NCBI GenBank assembly: GCA_963565915.1
Contig: OY751495.1
Location: 806,001 to 870,000 of the forward strand
Source of the DNA: Entoloma clypeatum
Lineage: Eukaryota; Basidiomycota; Agaricomycetes; Agaricales; Entolomataceae
Direction: 5' to 3'
Length of the DNA: 64,000 nt
This document shows, one piece after another, positions 21,167-31,780 of this stretch (position 1 is its first letter; each line of letters opens with the position of its first letter). The notes below the pieces were generated by a model. It was not told the DNA's origin. It searched no databases and was given only the letters and a program-made list of their open reading frames with translations. A program made the translations under genes and the position numbers.

Positions 21167-23566
21167 ATGTCTACCTCTCGCTCTGCCCTCGACACCATCA
21201 CCGCCTTTGACGGCATCGACTACCAGAGCTGGGCCGAGAAAATGAAGTCTTACCTCCTCCATCAAGGAGTCTGGCGCATCGTCTCTGGCGACATCACCCG
21301 TCCCGAGATCACTGACTTCACCACTACGGTCTCCACTCCCGGTCCCACCGCCGCTGCTCCTCCTGTGCTGGTTACCACTGTTGACCAGCCCGGCTTCCGC
21401 AAGGAAGAAAAGGCCTGGATTAGGGAAGACGACGTAGCTCTCGGGGCGATACGCCTGAAGGTTTCTGAGGCGATCAGACGCCACATCAAAGACAGCACCT
21501 CGGCACTTGGCGCGTGGAAAACGCTAAAAGATACCTACTCCAAGGTATCCCCGGCTGTCATCTTCGGCGACTTCAAGGCCGCCGCCACCTACAAGCTATC
21601 TGGACGCGACCCCGTGCCTGAAATCGAACGCCTGGGGTCTCTTTTTGCCCGGCTCGCCGATTCAAACTTTGTCGTTCCAGATCTGATGCAAGCCATGATC
21701 CTGGCCAATGCGATCCCTGACGCATGGTCCGTGCTCTCCACCGCTCTTTTCCAGGTGTACGACGCCGATGACTTCACATGGCAGGCTGTCGCCGAAAGCA
21801 TCATCTTGGAATATAGGCGCAAGTATTCGGTCGGGTCTACTTGTGCGTCCAATGAGCAGGCCCGGAAAATTTCCGGGACAAAGCGAAAGGGGCAGGACCC
21901 CAAATGGGAAAAGCAGCAAAAGCCGAGTACCTCGCAGAACAATGCTGACGAGCAGCCTAACTCGGCCGACCCAAGTACCGCTTCTGAAAAGAAGAAGGGA
22001 AAGGGACGCTGGCGCAATCAGAAGAAAAGCGCTAACAATGCGGACAACACGTCCGACCATGTGGAAGAAACGGTTGAGTTTGTCGCTCCTGCCATCCACT
22101 TCCCCCCTCTTCCAGCACTGTCCTTCACCACCATCACTGGCCGCGGGAAAACAACAAGTACCGCACAGCCCGATTCAGGAAAAATGCAGTCGCTCCTGCA
22201 ACACATGAACCCGCCTCCTTCCCAGTACACTGGACTTCCATCTGGAAAGCCGTCCGTGTGGAAAAAGAATGACCATGTTCGCAAACTCGCGCGCGGCATT
22301 GGCGCTCGCCCCTCAGGGTCAAACCTCCGCATTCTGGATACGATTATCCCAGAAGAAGTCGAAAGACCATCCAAGCAGCGTCGAGTTACTCCGCCTTTGG
22401 ATGACTCCCTCAGGATGATGGACATAGACCATCAAAGCGAGCGGATGGGGCCGGAGCAATTCGAAGACGGGCTGATCGAACTTGACGGTTCGTCACATTC
22501 TTCTCTCAAACTTGACCAAATGGGAAACGCTAATAATCACGCACAGACGTTTGAATATACATTAGCTAGTACCGATGCAGATAGTATAGATCTCTTTAGC
22601 GATGATCTATACAAAAAATATATCAAACATTTTGCGTCTTGCACACACTGCAAAGAGAGAGAACGCGCTCAGTGGATCTTAGATTCCGGCGCATCATTAC
22701 ACTTCACCCATGAGTTTAAAGACTTCGCGTACTACAGGCCTCTCAAGGCTAAGCGATTTGTCCAAACGGCTGAAAAGGGAAAGAAACTGGAAATTCTCGG
22801 AGTTGGGGCCGTTCCAGTACGGCATACCCTAAATGGGGAAATAAAAACCCACCTTCTCCGACCTGTATTCTACATTCCGGACATGGACACACGCCTATTG
22901 TCCCTAGGCGTCTTCCTTAATCACAGTTACAAAGTAGACGGAATGCGTGGAGAAATCAACATCTCCAAAGGCCAGAACAAAATACAGTTCTCACCTCACA
23001 TTCTCGGACAAACCATTTATTGGCTAGACACTGAAATACGCCAAGACCAAATCCACGCGATCTCTAGCGAAATCACTGTCGAAACCTGGCACAAACGCCT
23101 TGGCCACCCAAATGACCAGGCGCTCAATAAGATTCCCACCAGTACCAAAGGAGTACCCAAAACGCTAGTACGTGAGAAATCACAGGAAAGCTGCACGGGG
23201 TGTCTAAAAGGGAAAATGCCGAATCAGTCTTACCCTAACTCGATGACAAGGGCTGTCAAACCCTTTGATTTGATCCATTCGGACTTAAAGCAGATATCCA
23301 CGGCATCGTACCACAAGTACAAATATTTCCTTACCTTTTTGGATGATTTTTCTTCCCATGTCTGGGTTGTCTTGCTTAGGAAAAAGTCAGGCGCCATCAC
23401 GGCGCTGAAACAATTCCTTGCGATGATCCAGAATCAATTCGCCGCCACCCCTAAAAAATGGCGGGTTGATGGAGGTGGAGAATTTGATGAATACAAGGAT
23501 GTACTTGCCGATCATGGAATTCTGATCGACATCACACTCCCATATCAGCACCAGCAGAATGGTAGA
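21167..23566 (+). CDS. gag-pol: C2 gag-protease-integrase, first part (interrupted by G2)
   Basis: 800 codons from MSTSRSALDTI to the point where G2 entered. The gag region is UBN2-like (DSTSALGAWKTLKDTYSK); I see no zinc knuckle, but a basic linker (GTKRKGQDPKWEKQQK and KKKGKGRWRNQKK). Protease WILDSGASLHFTHEF; integrase finger TWHKRLGHP..CTGCLKGK; core Asp residues in DLIHSDLKQ and RVDGGGEFDEY. The catalytic Glu (AERIN) comes just after the G2 insertion point, in the second part. No internal stop here. The frame reads a few codons into the G2 LTR before stopping. Confidence 0.92.
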
Positions 23567-23934
23567 TGTTATGCGTAACAAACCGTTCCAAGGTTCGGGC
23601 AGAGTATGCAGGAAGATGGAAAGGCGAAGAGCAATGTGATTGCTAAATCTAAGGAATCTAGCTATAGTACAAAGGGTTTATATAGGTACTGACCATAGGC
23701 GATAGCATATGAGTCAGTGCTGCGCAAGGCAGTGTATCTGAGTAAGATAACTGCGGAAGGCAGTGCGTCTGAGTAAGACGACTGCGGAATGAGTCAGACA
23801 GCTGCGGAAAGCGAGTCAGCGCGGGAGCGAAGTATACTAAAGGAAATAAAGTATAATACAATATGTGTAAGCGGGGGCCGATGAGTAAAAGTGAAAAAGT
23901 AAGCATATACGTCCGTAGTCGTTAGTCCGTAACA
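23567..23934 (-). repeat. 3' LTR of G2
   Basis: 368 bp and the same sequence as 28894-29261 as far as I can read. It contains internal near-repeats ggcagtg..tctgagtaaga. Confidence 0.95.
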
Positions 23935-23971
23935 TGTTCCCCTCCTCAAGGTCTGTGTCCTCACAGACTAC

Positions 23972-24427
23972 CTACTCCCATCCATCGTTGCCATTTGGAT
24001 CGGCCCAGGCAGGGTCAACTCGGTTACCCCAATCCTTTATCAGTTCATCGTTTACCGCCGTGGCAAACTCTAAACCTCGAACGGCGAGGCGAAGGCGTCG
24101 GTTCTCGACAGCAAGGGTGTTGGTATAGTTTTTGAGGATGAGGTTCTCCTCAGCGGTGGGGGCGGTTGGCAAATCGGAAAGGGTATGAAGGCGGATATGC
24201 ATCTGCCGGTGAAGGATGTCGGCAACGGAGGTTTCGAGCGCATGGATCTGGTCGCACATGGAGAGCGCTTCGCCGATGAGGGTGGTGATGGTGGGGTTGA
24301 TATCGGAAGCATCGGTGGAGGCGGCGGTGATGTTGGACATGGCAGAAATGATGTTTGAAAGGTATAAGAAGAACGGCGTGTTGGGCGAGAAGAGTTGGAG
24401 CGGGGAACTCGATGTGACAGAAGTCAA
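23972..24427 (-). CDS. Extra ORF between G2 pol and the 3' LTR
   Basis: 151 codons in the same sense as pol, beginning 28 nt after the pol stop; an internal Met (MSNITAAS) near 24340 is an alternative start. The sequence has heptad-like stretches (LIGEALSMCDQIHALETSVADIL, TLAVENRRLRLAVRGLE) suggesting a coiled coil, and an acidic end. No transmembrane segment, so not envelope-like. Function unknown. Confidence 0.6.
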   Translation of the reverse strand: MTSVTSSSPLQLFSPNTPFFLYLSNIISAMSNITAASTDASDINPTITTLIGEALSMCDQIHALETSVADILHRQMHIRLHTLSDLPTAPTAEENLILKNYTNTLAVENRRLRLAVRGLEFATAVNDELIKDWGNRVDPAWADPNGNDGWE

Positions 24428-24455
24428 TGTGGAAAATGGCTCAAAGTTTGTTCTT

Positions 24456-27242
24456 TTATTGTGGACGCGATGGATTTTGCCGATGAAAGTCTCGGATCAA
24501 GTCTTGAGCGTTCTGAACATTAGTCCGAGGTTCCCACGTGTTCTCTTCTGGGCCATACCCTTCCCATTGGACAAGGTACTGGATCTTTCCGCGGAATTTT
24601 CGAGAGTCCAGGATCGTGGAGACATGGTATTCTTCTCGTCCTTCGACGATGATCGGATCAGGGGCTGGCTTCTTTTTCTGAATGGCATACTTCGGGGTTT
24701 CGTATGGCGATAACAGGGTTTCGTTGAACACAGGGTGGATCATTTTCCAGGTTTTGGGAAGATCAAGACGGTATGCGCTAGCTCCTTTCTTCTCTAGGAC
24801 TTTGAACGGTCCGTGTCGGAGGGCGTCAAGTTTCTTTGAGGGACGATCAGTCCTGATGTTAGTCCCTTCCAGCCACACCTTGTCTCCGATGCGGTAATCC
24901 CGAGACGGGCTTCGTCGTGTGTCAACTGTCTTCTTCATCTGATCCTGTGCCTGTTTCAGTGCTGCGTTGGCTTCTTCTCGTGCCTGTTTGAGTTTTTTCA
25001 AGAAGTCGTTTGCTGCCGGATTGGTGTCTTCCAACACAAGTTCTCCCTTCCAAGGATGCAGACCGTAGTTGAGATAGAATGGTGTGTACTTCTCCATTTG
25101 TATCACATCTTCTGATTCCAATCGTTTCAAAAATAGCCCCTCCTTGAGCATTTGGTCGCTGTCCTGCGGCTCGAGTTCTGTCTCATACCAGGGTAAACGT
25201 GACAGGATGTCTGCTTTCGCGTTTGTCTTCCCAGGTACATGTCGCAATTCGAAGTCATAGTCTTGTAGCTTCATCTTCCAGCGCCTCTGTCGTTGGTTTA
25301 GGTCCTGAGGACGCCGGAAATACTCCAGGTTTTTGTGATCGGTTAAGATCTCGAAACGTTCCTTGGCTTCAAGTAGATAATGTCGCCAGTCCTTCAGTGC
25401 TTCCATGACTGCCAAGAGTTCCTTGTCATAGATCTCGTAATTCTGTTCAGCCGCGGACATGGTCCGCGACAAGAACGCGATAGGATGCCACTTGTCGTCT
25501 TGTTTCTGTGAGAGTACCGCTCCAATTGCATAACCCGATGCATCGGTTTCAACCCTGAACTGTCCGTCCGGTTTGGGCAATGCCAAGACTGGTGCTGTCG
25601 TGATTGCCCGTATGAGACCTTCAAATGCTTCTTGCGCCGCTGGTCCCCATGTGAATGCTGTATTTCCCGTAAGTGTCGTGAGTGGCTTTGCGATGTTTGA
25701 GTATCCTTCAATGAAGCGTCGATAAAAGTTGGCAAATCCCAGGAACCTCTGGACTTCCTTTTTTGATGTGGGTACTCGCCAGTTCCGGATTGTGTCCACC
25801 TTTTCAGTTTCCATCTCGACACGTCCTTCACCAACGACATATCCCAATATGGGGCATTTCGTTACTTCCCAAAGACACTTCTTCTCCTTTAGGAACAAGT
25901 CATTGTCCGACAGGATCTGCAAGATCTCTTCGGTATTCCGGGCGAGTTCTTCCTTGGTTTTACCAATAACCACTATGTCATCCATGTAAATCACACAGAT
26001 GCGCCGACGGATCTGATCCCTGAATAGGCTGGCCATCATCCGAGAGAACGTTCCCAGGGAATTGCAGAGACCGAAAAACATGACCAATGGTTCAAACAAT
26101 CCTCGGCTGGTCAAGAAGGCGGCTTTCCATTCGTCACCCTTTTTGATCCGCACATTATTGTATCCCCACATGATGTCCATTTTGTTGAAGTAGACTGCGT
26201 CCTTCAATACATCCAAGAGGTCGTTGATGCGTGGGAGTGGGAATTTGTCCTTAACCGTGAATTTGTTAACCATGCGATAGTCCTGTACCAATCGTTTGGA
26301 ACCGTCTTTCTTGTTAATGAAGAAGCAGGGTGATGCATAAGGGGATTTGGACGGTCGGATCTTTCCGGTTGCCAGGCCTTCATCGATGAATTCGTCCAGT
26401 TCTTCTTGCTCCTTTTGGGTCATAGGGTACGTGTTTCCCCCTAGCTCCTTTGGTGCGTCCGATGTAAGTTCGATGCCGTGGTCCCATTCCCTTTCCTTTG
26501 GGATCTTGTCAAAGTTTTCTTTTTCAAAAAGATGGGCAAAACGTTCAACATATGAGGGTCGTTTGGTTGTGGGAGGTGGTGTGGGAGTAACCGCTTCCAA
26601 TATGGGGTCTCCGGGCTTCCATTTCTGATCTGATTTCTTGGGTGCGTCCTTGTCTCGTACTTCCACCATGCGAACCCGATGTTTGCGACCATTAAGGTTA
26701 ACCCTGAAATCCGAGTGTTTGGTTTGACATGTTGATGGGCACCGGTTGAATGTTACGGCGCCGGTCGTCCAATTGATTGTAGGGTTGTGGTGCACCAACC
26801 AGTCATGTCCCAAAAGCATATCTGTTCTCCCAATGTCCAATACCATTGCTTCCATGGTTTCCTGGTGTGTTCCTAAGTCCAGCTTGACTTCGGCAAGTTT
26901 TTCTGCTTTCTGTTGTCGGTTCGGCGATCCATCCGCATTTAGGATTGATATGGGCTTTATTCCACGTGTGGGAAGGTTCTGTTCACGTACTATTCTGGGA
27001 TGGATACATGTGCGTTCACATCCGCTATCGACCTCGGGTCGAATGGCCTTTGGTCCTCGTCGTGTTTTGATCTGAGCTTGCAGCTTGATCTCTCGTCGTT
27101 TTGGAGGTTTATCTCCCTTGACAATCTTAGTTGACACAACGGCTCGCTTTGCAGGGATAACATAAGTTATATTGTCTGTAACTGCACCAGGCAAGCAAGT
27201 TCGTTTAATGGATAAGGGTCGCGACTTAGCGTCGTTTAATCG
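24456..27242 (-). CDS. pol: G2 pol lacking the integrase core
   Basis: About 912 codons are open from the TTG at 27194, and the frame is open further up to overlap the gag end, in the -1 phase. Protease EVDSGCERTCIHP; RT CVIYMDDIVVIG; RNase H ETDASGYAIGAVLS and LLAVMEALKDWRHYL. After RNase H (ADILSRLPWYE..LESEDVIQMEK) the frame jumps at about 25095 to YTPFYLNYGLHPW, a motif that normally follows the integrase catalytic core. The HHCC finger and D,D,E core (a couple of hundred residues in relatives) are absent. The C-terminal part is normal: DKVWLEGTNI.., HPVFNETLLSPY, chromodomain IQYLVQWEGYGPEENTWEP. Confidence 0.9.
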   Translation of the reverse strand, partial: RLNDAKSRPLSIKRTCLPGAVTDNITYVIPAKRAVVSTKIVKGDKPPKRREIKLQAQIKTRRGPKAIRPEVDSGCERTCIHPRIVREQNLPTRGIKPISILNADGSPNRQQKAEKLAEVKLDLGTHQETMEAMVLDIGRTDMLLGHDWLVHHNPTINWTTGAVTFNRCPSTCQTKHSDFRVNLNGRKHRVRMVEVRDKDAPKKSDQKWKPGDPILEAVTPTPPPTTKRPSYVERFAHLFEKENFDKIPKEREWDHGIELTSDAPKELGGNTYPMTQKEQEELDEFIDEGLATGKIRPSKSPYASPCFFINKKDGSKRLVQDYRMVNKFTVKDKFPLPRINDLLDVLKDAVYFNKMDIMWGYNNVRIKKGDEWKAAFLTSRGLFEPLVMFFGLCNSLGTFSRMMASLFRDQIRRRICVIYMDDIVVIGKTKEELARNTEEILQILSDNDLFLKEKKCLWEVTKCPILGYVVGEGRVEMETEKVDTIRNWRVPTSKKEVQRFLGFANFYRRFIEGYSNIAKPLTTLTGNTAFTWGPAAQEAFEGLIRAITTAPVLALPKPDGQFRVETDASGYAIGAVLSQKQDDKWHPIAFLSRTMSAAEQNYEIYDKELLAVMEALKDWRHYLLEAKERFEILTDHKNLEYFRRPQDLNQRQRRWKMKLQDYDFELRHVPGKTNAKADILSRLPWYETELEPQDSDQMLKEGLFLKRLESEDVIQMEKYTPFYLNYGLHPWKGELVLEDTNPAANDFLKKLKQAREEANAALKQAQDQMKKTVDTRRSPSRDYRIGDKVWLEGTNIRTDRPSKKLDALRHGPFKVLEKKGASAYRLDLPKTWKMIHPVFNETLLSPYETPKYAIQKKKPAPDPIIVEGREEYHVSTILDSRKFRGKIQYLVQWEGYGPEENTWEPRTNVQNAQDLIRDFHRQNPSRPQ

Positions 27243-28102
27243 GACCCTTCGGGAAAATCCTTCTCATCGGTCTCTATGGTGATGGTTTCATCATCATTGG
27301 TATCTCCATCAGACACCTTCCTAATCTTTCCAGAGTTCTTCTTCGGCTTGCGGCAGTTGCGCGCGATATGTCCTTCTTGGTCGCAGTTGAAACACTTACG
27401 ACCATCTTTCTTCTTTGGGGCTTTGCAGTCTTTGGCAAGGTGACCAAAGCGCTGACAGTTGTAGCAACGGGCTACTCCTGCTTTGTCGATCTCCATGGCT
27501 TTGCCTTGACCACCATAAGTGGTGCCCGATCCGGTGCGTGTGTCGCCACCCCCTCGGATGACTAATGCATGTCCCTCCATCTGTCGTCCCTTGTTTCGGA
27601 TCTCCTTTGCGTAATCGGTGTACGTCTTGCCATCGCTAGCCACTTGTTCAGAAATTCTGCGGTTGACGTTCTTTTCCAGGATGTATTTCCCAGTTTCTTC
27701 GCCAAGGTTTGACAGTTTCAAGAGCTCTTCGAATTCGTCCAAGAATTCGTCGATGGTGCGTTTCTCCTGTTTCAGGACTTCGAGTCTCGCCTTGGCTGCT
27801 GCCGACTTGTTGGCAATAGAGAATCACGTAGCGATGTCGTCTGAGAATCCTAACCAGGTGATGTTCTCGCCATCGGTGGCAAGATCGTCTAACTTGTTGC
27901 TGGCCCAGTGTTTACCGGACCCTTCCATCATGCGGGATAACACCGCCAGGATCTTCTGATCGTCGGACAGGCCCTTCTGGAACCTGATATATAGTTTGGT
28001 GGCTTTCCACCACTCGTCAAAGGTGTGTCTGTCTTTGAACATCCCAGGATCTTTGATGATCTTGGATGTATCCATCGTTTGCACTGTCGGTGCTTCTGCC
28101 AT
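27236..28102 (-). pseudogene. gag: G2 gag with one nonsense codon
   Basis: ATG at 28102. Capsid-type region (FDEWWKATKLYIRFQKGL, KQEKRTIDEFLDEFEELLKLS) and two CCHC zinc knuckles (CYNCQRFGHLAKDC, CFNCDQEGHIARNC), stop TAA at 27238-27236. TGA at 27826-27824 interrupts the otherwise open frame (SDDIAT*FSIANK). It fits a CGA to TGA change, but there is no intact copy here to compare. Confidence 0.85.
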
Positions 28103-28104
28103 GT

Positions 28105-28689
28105 CTAAAGCCTGCGGAGTAGGAGAGGTGTCGGGTTGTTGGGATGAAGATGGGGTTCGGGATACAGGTAGGGGTTGAAAATTAGTCCCTGTTCTAGGCG
28201 TCTGTTCGGTATCTGACTGCGCGGAGTCAAAAGTAAATTCGTCAGGGGACTCGTCGGCGGAATCGGTGGCAAAACGTTCGGGGTATTTCCTCTGTAGATC
28301 TCTAAGGAATCTCTGTTCCTGCGCGTCTGTTGGTCGCGAGAAGGGGTCAAGTCTCTCGTTTCGTGCCCAACGGTTGTACTCGGTCTGTTGCTCGTTGGTG
28401 GTGAAGTGGGCGTAGATCTGCTGCTTCGAGTAAGACGTGGTGATGCGGCTCTGGGACGTCTCGATGTGAGCGTCCTAATCAATCTTCTGATAACGGTTGT
28501 CTGGACACCGATAAACTCTCTGATCTCTGTGATCCGACCTGTCTGAGGTCCTTCTTGAACGCGAAAGCTTTCGAGTTCGTTCTGTCGGGCGTTGTAACGC
28601 GCGATCTGGTGTTGTCGAGCAAGATGGATGCTCTCTGCTATCTCGCCGTGGGGGCGATGCTCGTCGTTGTCTAGTTCTTCGTCAGGCAC
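28105..28689 (-). CDS. G2 N-terminal gag-like ORF
   Basis: About 194 codons ending in TAG at 28107-28105, two nt before the ATG of the next ORF. It is Arg/Ser/Pro-rich in its second half (RRPRAASPRLTRSSRSTP). The frame is open upstream of the first possible start (VPDEELDNDEHRP), so its true 5' end may be nearer 28880. It is either an independent ORF or the N-terminal part of gag now out of frame. Confidence 0.5.
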   Translation of the reverse strand: MPDEELDNDEHRPHGEIAESIHLARQHQIARYNARQNELESFRVQEGPQTGRITEIREFIGVQTTVIRRLIRTLTSRRPRAASPRLTRSSRSTPTSPPTSNRPSTTVGHETRDLTPSRDQQTRRNRDSLEIYRGNTPNVLPPIPPTSPLTNLLLTPRSQIPNRRLEQGLIFNPYLYPEPHLHPNNPTPLLLRRL

Positions 28690-28880
28690 CTGCTGTAGGA
28701 TGCGACGGATCTCCGATTCGATGTACTGCTGGATGAGTGTAAAATCGATACTGTCTCGAGGACTTAGCTCCTCCTGTCGGGCTTCTGGTGAGGCGAATGG
28801 GTTACTGGTGAAGTCTTCAAAGAAGCGCGACGTCTTGACTCGTCTGGTAGTTGCTCTCTTCGCTCTGGGCGAACCTAACG

Positions 28881-28891
28881 AGATTTAGCAA
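28881..28891 (-). promoter_or_regulatory. Self-priming PBS of G2
   Basis: TTGCTAAATCT (minus 28891-28881), two nt after the LTR, is the reverse complement of AGATTTAGCAA (28977-28967), which lies about 34 nt after the LTR TATA box. Same length and spacing as in G1. Confidence 0.75.
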
Positions 28892-28893
28892 CT

Positions 28894-29261
28894 TGTTATG
28901 CGTAACAAACCGTTCCAAGGTTCGGGCAGAGTATGCAGGAAGATGGAAAGGCGAAGAGCAATGTGATTGCTAAATCTAAGGAATCTAGCTATAGTACAAA
29001 GGGTTTATATAGGTACTGACCATAGGCGATAGCATATGAGTCAGTGCTGCGCAAGGCAGTGTATCTGAGTAAGATAACTGCGGAAGGCAGTGCGTCTGAG
29101 TAAGACGACTGCGGAATGAGTCAGACAGCTGCGGAAAGCGAGTCAGCGCGGGAGCGAAGTATACTAAAGGAAATAAAGTATAATACAATATGTGTAAGCG
29201 GGGGCCGATGAGTAAAAGTGAAAAAGTAAGCATATACGTCCGTAGTCGTTAGTCCGTAACA
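28894..29261 (-). repeat. 5' LTR of G2
   Basis: 368 bp, TGTTA..TAACA. TATA box TATATAAA at minus 29011-29004; probable R start AGATTTAGCAA at 28977-28967. Confidence 0.95.
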
Positions 29262-29266
29262 GTAGA

Positions 29267-31594
29267 GCAGAACGGATAAATCGAACTCTGTGGGAAAAAT
29301 CTCAGGCATTGCGTTTCGACGCATGTCTACCGCCAATGTGGTGGGAATTCTGTTTGGAACATGCAGCATTTCTATACAACAGAACCCCTATGCGGCGCCT
29401 TGAATGGAAAACCCCTTATTTCAGGGTGACCAATGAGATCCCCGACATGTCCAGCATCAGAGTCTTCGGATGCCAAGCATACATATATATCCCAAAAGAA
29501 AAACGCAGAAACTCCCTGGAGTCAAGATCTCGATTGATGATTTATCTCGGATCAAAACCAGGGGTCAAAGGATACCGCTTCATGGATCCTGAGACCAACA
29601 CGATTTTCATGGGCGGGAAAGCTATCTTTGATGAAAGCAAGTACCCTAGATGCCACATCGACCCTTTGCCAGAAAACCATCCAGAAATGGAAAACCCAGA
29701 GCCGGCTGATGAGTTTGAGGATCTCATCCCCGGTAGCAATGACGACGATAGTCACAACGAAATACCTCATGACCCAGTTCCCATTGAACAGGATCAACCC
29801 GAATCAGACAACGAACTGCCTGCCAGTGAGCCTGATGACGAACCGCGAGTACCCACTCCTGAACCCGAGCAAGTACCAGATCGACCGATCAGGGAACGAC
29901 GAGTTCGGAAGATGCCAGGAAGCATCTATGGGGAAGACACTCCAGCGTCTGATCTTGAAAAATTAGATCGAAGACGGAGATTGGGCGGTCAAACGGCATG
30001 GATGAATGACCTCCTGATGGAGGCAATATCAGTCCAAGTTGGCATCGTTGAAATGTCCCACAAAGACATATACCCTCTTCCAAATAAAGAAGACTGGTAT
30101 GCGGCTGAACGAAAAGAGCTAGATATGCTCAAACGCCGCGGGGTGATCACGGAGCTAGTACCCCTGCCTCAAGGGAGGAAAGCTCTAAGGAACAAATGGG
30201 TTTATAACGAAAAATCCAATGGGCGTCTGAAAGCGCGCCTTGTCGCAAAAGGCTTCTCGCAGGTGGAAGGGATCGACTTTGATCAGATCTTCTCACCAGT
30301 CGTAAGATATGAAACCGTCCGACTAATACTGGCATTGACAGCCCTTGAAGGGTGGTTCATGACACTGTTGGACGTCTCATCAGCCTTCCTCTACGGAACG
30401 CTCCGAGAAGTCATTTACATGTGACAGCCTGAGGGCTACATAGTAAAAGGGAAAGAACACCTCGTGTACCAACTATTCAAAGCCCTATATGGACTTAAGC
30501 AGGCCGCATTAGCCTGGTGGAGGGAACTTGATTCCTCCATGAAAAAGCTCGGCTTTGTCCGGCTTCACTCTGATGCGGGAGTGTTCATTCACAAAAGTAC
30601 CAAAGGGGAAATTGTAATCGCCGTCATTTATGTCGATGACTCTGCTTTTCTCGGCACAAACCGGGAATACACGCTAGAGAAAAAGAAGGCCTTCATGGCA
30701 ACATGGGAATGTAGGGACCTAGGTCACCTAGTGCCTGATGGGGAACCAAAGGAATTTCTCTCAATCCAAATCAGGCAACATGGGAAGAGGATCTTCATTG
30801 ATCAAGTACCTTACCTTGAGAAAATTCTTGCACGAATGGGGATGAGCGAATCTAACGCCACCCATACCCCACTTCCTACGGGCTACAAACCCATGATGTC
30901 CGAAGATGAACCCAATGCAGAACTTCGATCAAAGTACCAATCCGTCATCGGATCACTTCTATATCTGATGATTGGAACAAGGCCAGACATCTGTTTTGCT
31001 GTGATTAAAATGTCGCAGTTTTCCGCAAATCCCACCAAACACCATTTAGAAGTGGCTAGGGATATTTGCAGGTACCTGAAGGCGACAAAAAATTACGCAA
31101 TCATGTATGATGGCGAGTCAGGGAAAGGAATCTATGCATTCACAGACTCCGACTGGGCGTCAGATGAAAACACGAGGAGGTCTACCACTGGCTTCTTCAT
31201 ATCACTGGCGTCTGGAGCGGTGACATGGGTATCATCGGCGCAAAAAACCATTGCCCTCTCTTCTACAGAAGCAGAGTATATGGCGCTATCAGATTGCAGT
31301 CGCGCAGCAACATGGCTGAGAAGCATGCTTGCCGAACTTGGAATGCAGATTGGATCAGTACCGATCTACGGAGATAACAACGGCTCCGTCTTTATCGCAT
31401 CCAACCCTGTAACTGAGAAGCGATCCAAGCACATTGACGTGCGATTCCACTTCGTCAGAGAAAAAGTCTCCGAAGGGATAATTACGGTCGAATTCATTGA
31501 AGGAGTGAACAACCCTGCAGACCTTTTAACTAAGAATCTGGGGAAAATCCTCTTTTCCAAGTTTATCCCGTACTTCGGATTGATAAAGAACTAG
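29267..31594 (+). pseudogene. gag-pol: C2 integrase end-RT-RNase H, second part, one nonsense codon
   Basis: Continues the frame after G2: AERINRTLWEKS (here the Arg codon is the intact CGA), then reverse transcriptase (KWVYNEKSNGRLKARLVAKGF, IAVIYVDDSAFLG) and RNase H (FTDSDWASDENTRRSTTG, ALSSTEAEYMALSD), stop at 31592-31594. A TGA at 30422-30424 replaces the CGA (Arg) of C3 and C4 in YMRQPEGY. Otherwise uninterrupted. Confidence 0.92.
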
Positions 31595-31655
31595 GCGAAA
31601 CAGAGTACCTATATATATGTGGGAAAAAGTAAGATGTATTTAGAAGTATGTACTA

Positions 31656-31667
31656 AATATGGGGGGG
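31656..31667 (+). promoter_or_regulatory. Polypurine tract of C2
   Basis: A run of seven G directly before the 3' LTR. The same run precedes the 3' LTRs of C3 (7 G) and C4 (6-7 G). Confidence 0.75.
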
Positions 31668-31780
31668 TGTTGAAACTTTTCCCATCACGTAGATTAGATT
31701 AGATTAGATTACATCACGTGACTTTTACATATCTTCATTACATACTTGTTTGGTTGGTACAAACAGTAGTACGGTATATA

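Larger units (their letters stand above)
23567..29261 (-). mobile_element. Ty3/gypsy chromovirus G2, recent insertion, integrase core deleted
   Basis: Minus-strand element of 5695 bp with two 368-bp LTRs (23567-23934 and 28894-29261) that read as identical. The 5-bp duplication is gtaga (23562-23566, 29262-29266). Order on the minus strand: LTR, self-priming PBS, gag, pol, a small extra ORF, LTR. Pol contains protease, RT, RNase H and chromodomain, but the integrase zinc finger and catalytic core are missing in frame. The identical LTRs say it moved recently, presumably with integrase supplied by another element. Confidence 0.95.

Noticed and set aside
21158..22425. Long minus-strand ORFs opposite copia gag (also in C1, C3, C4)
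   Set aside because: Mirror frames of a GC-rich coding region, repeated identically in all copies; no start context or family.
27236..27300. -1 frameshift site in G2 like that of G1
   Set aside because: Pol is in -1 phase, but the candidate T TTT CCC is not a canonical X XXY YYZ heptamer and no clear stem follows.
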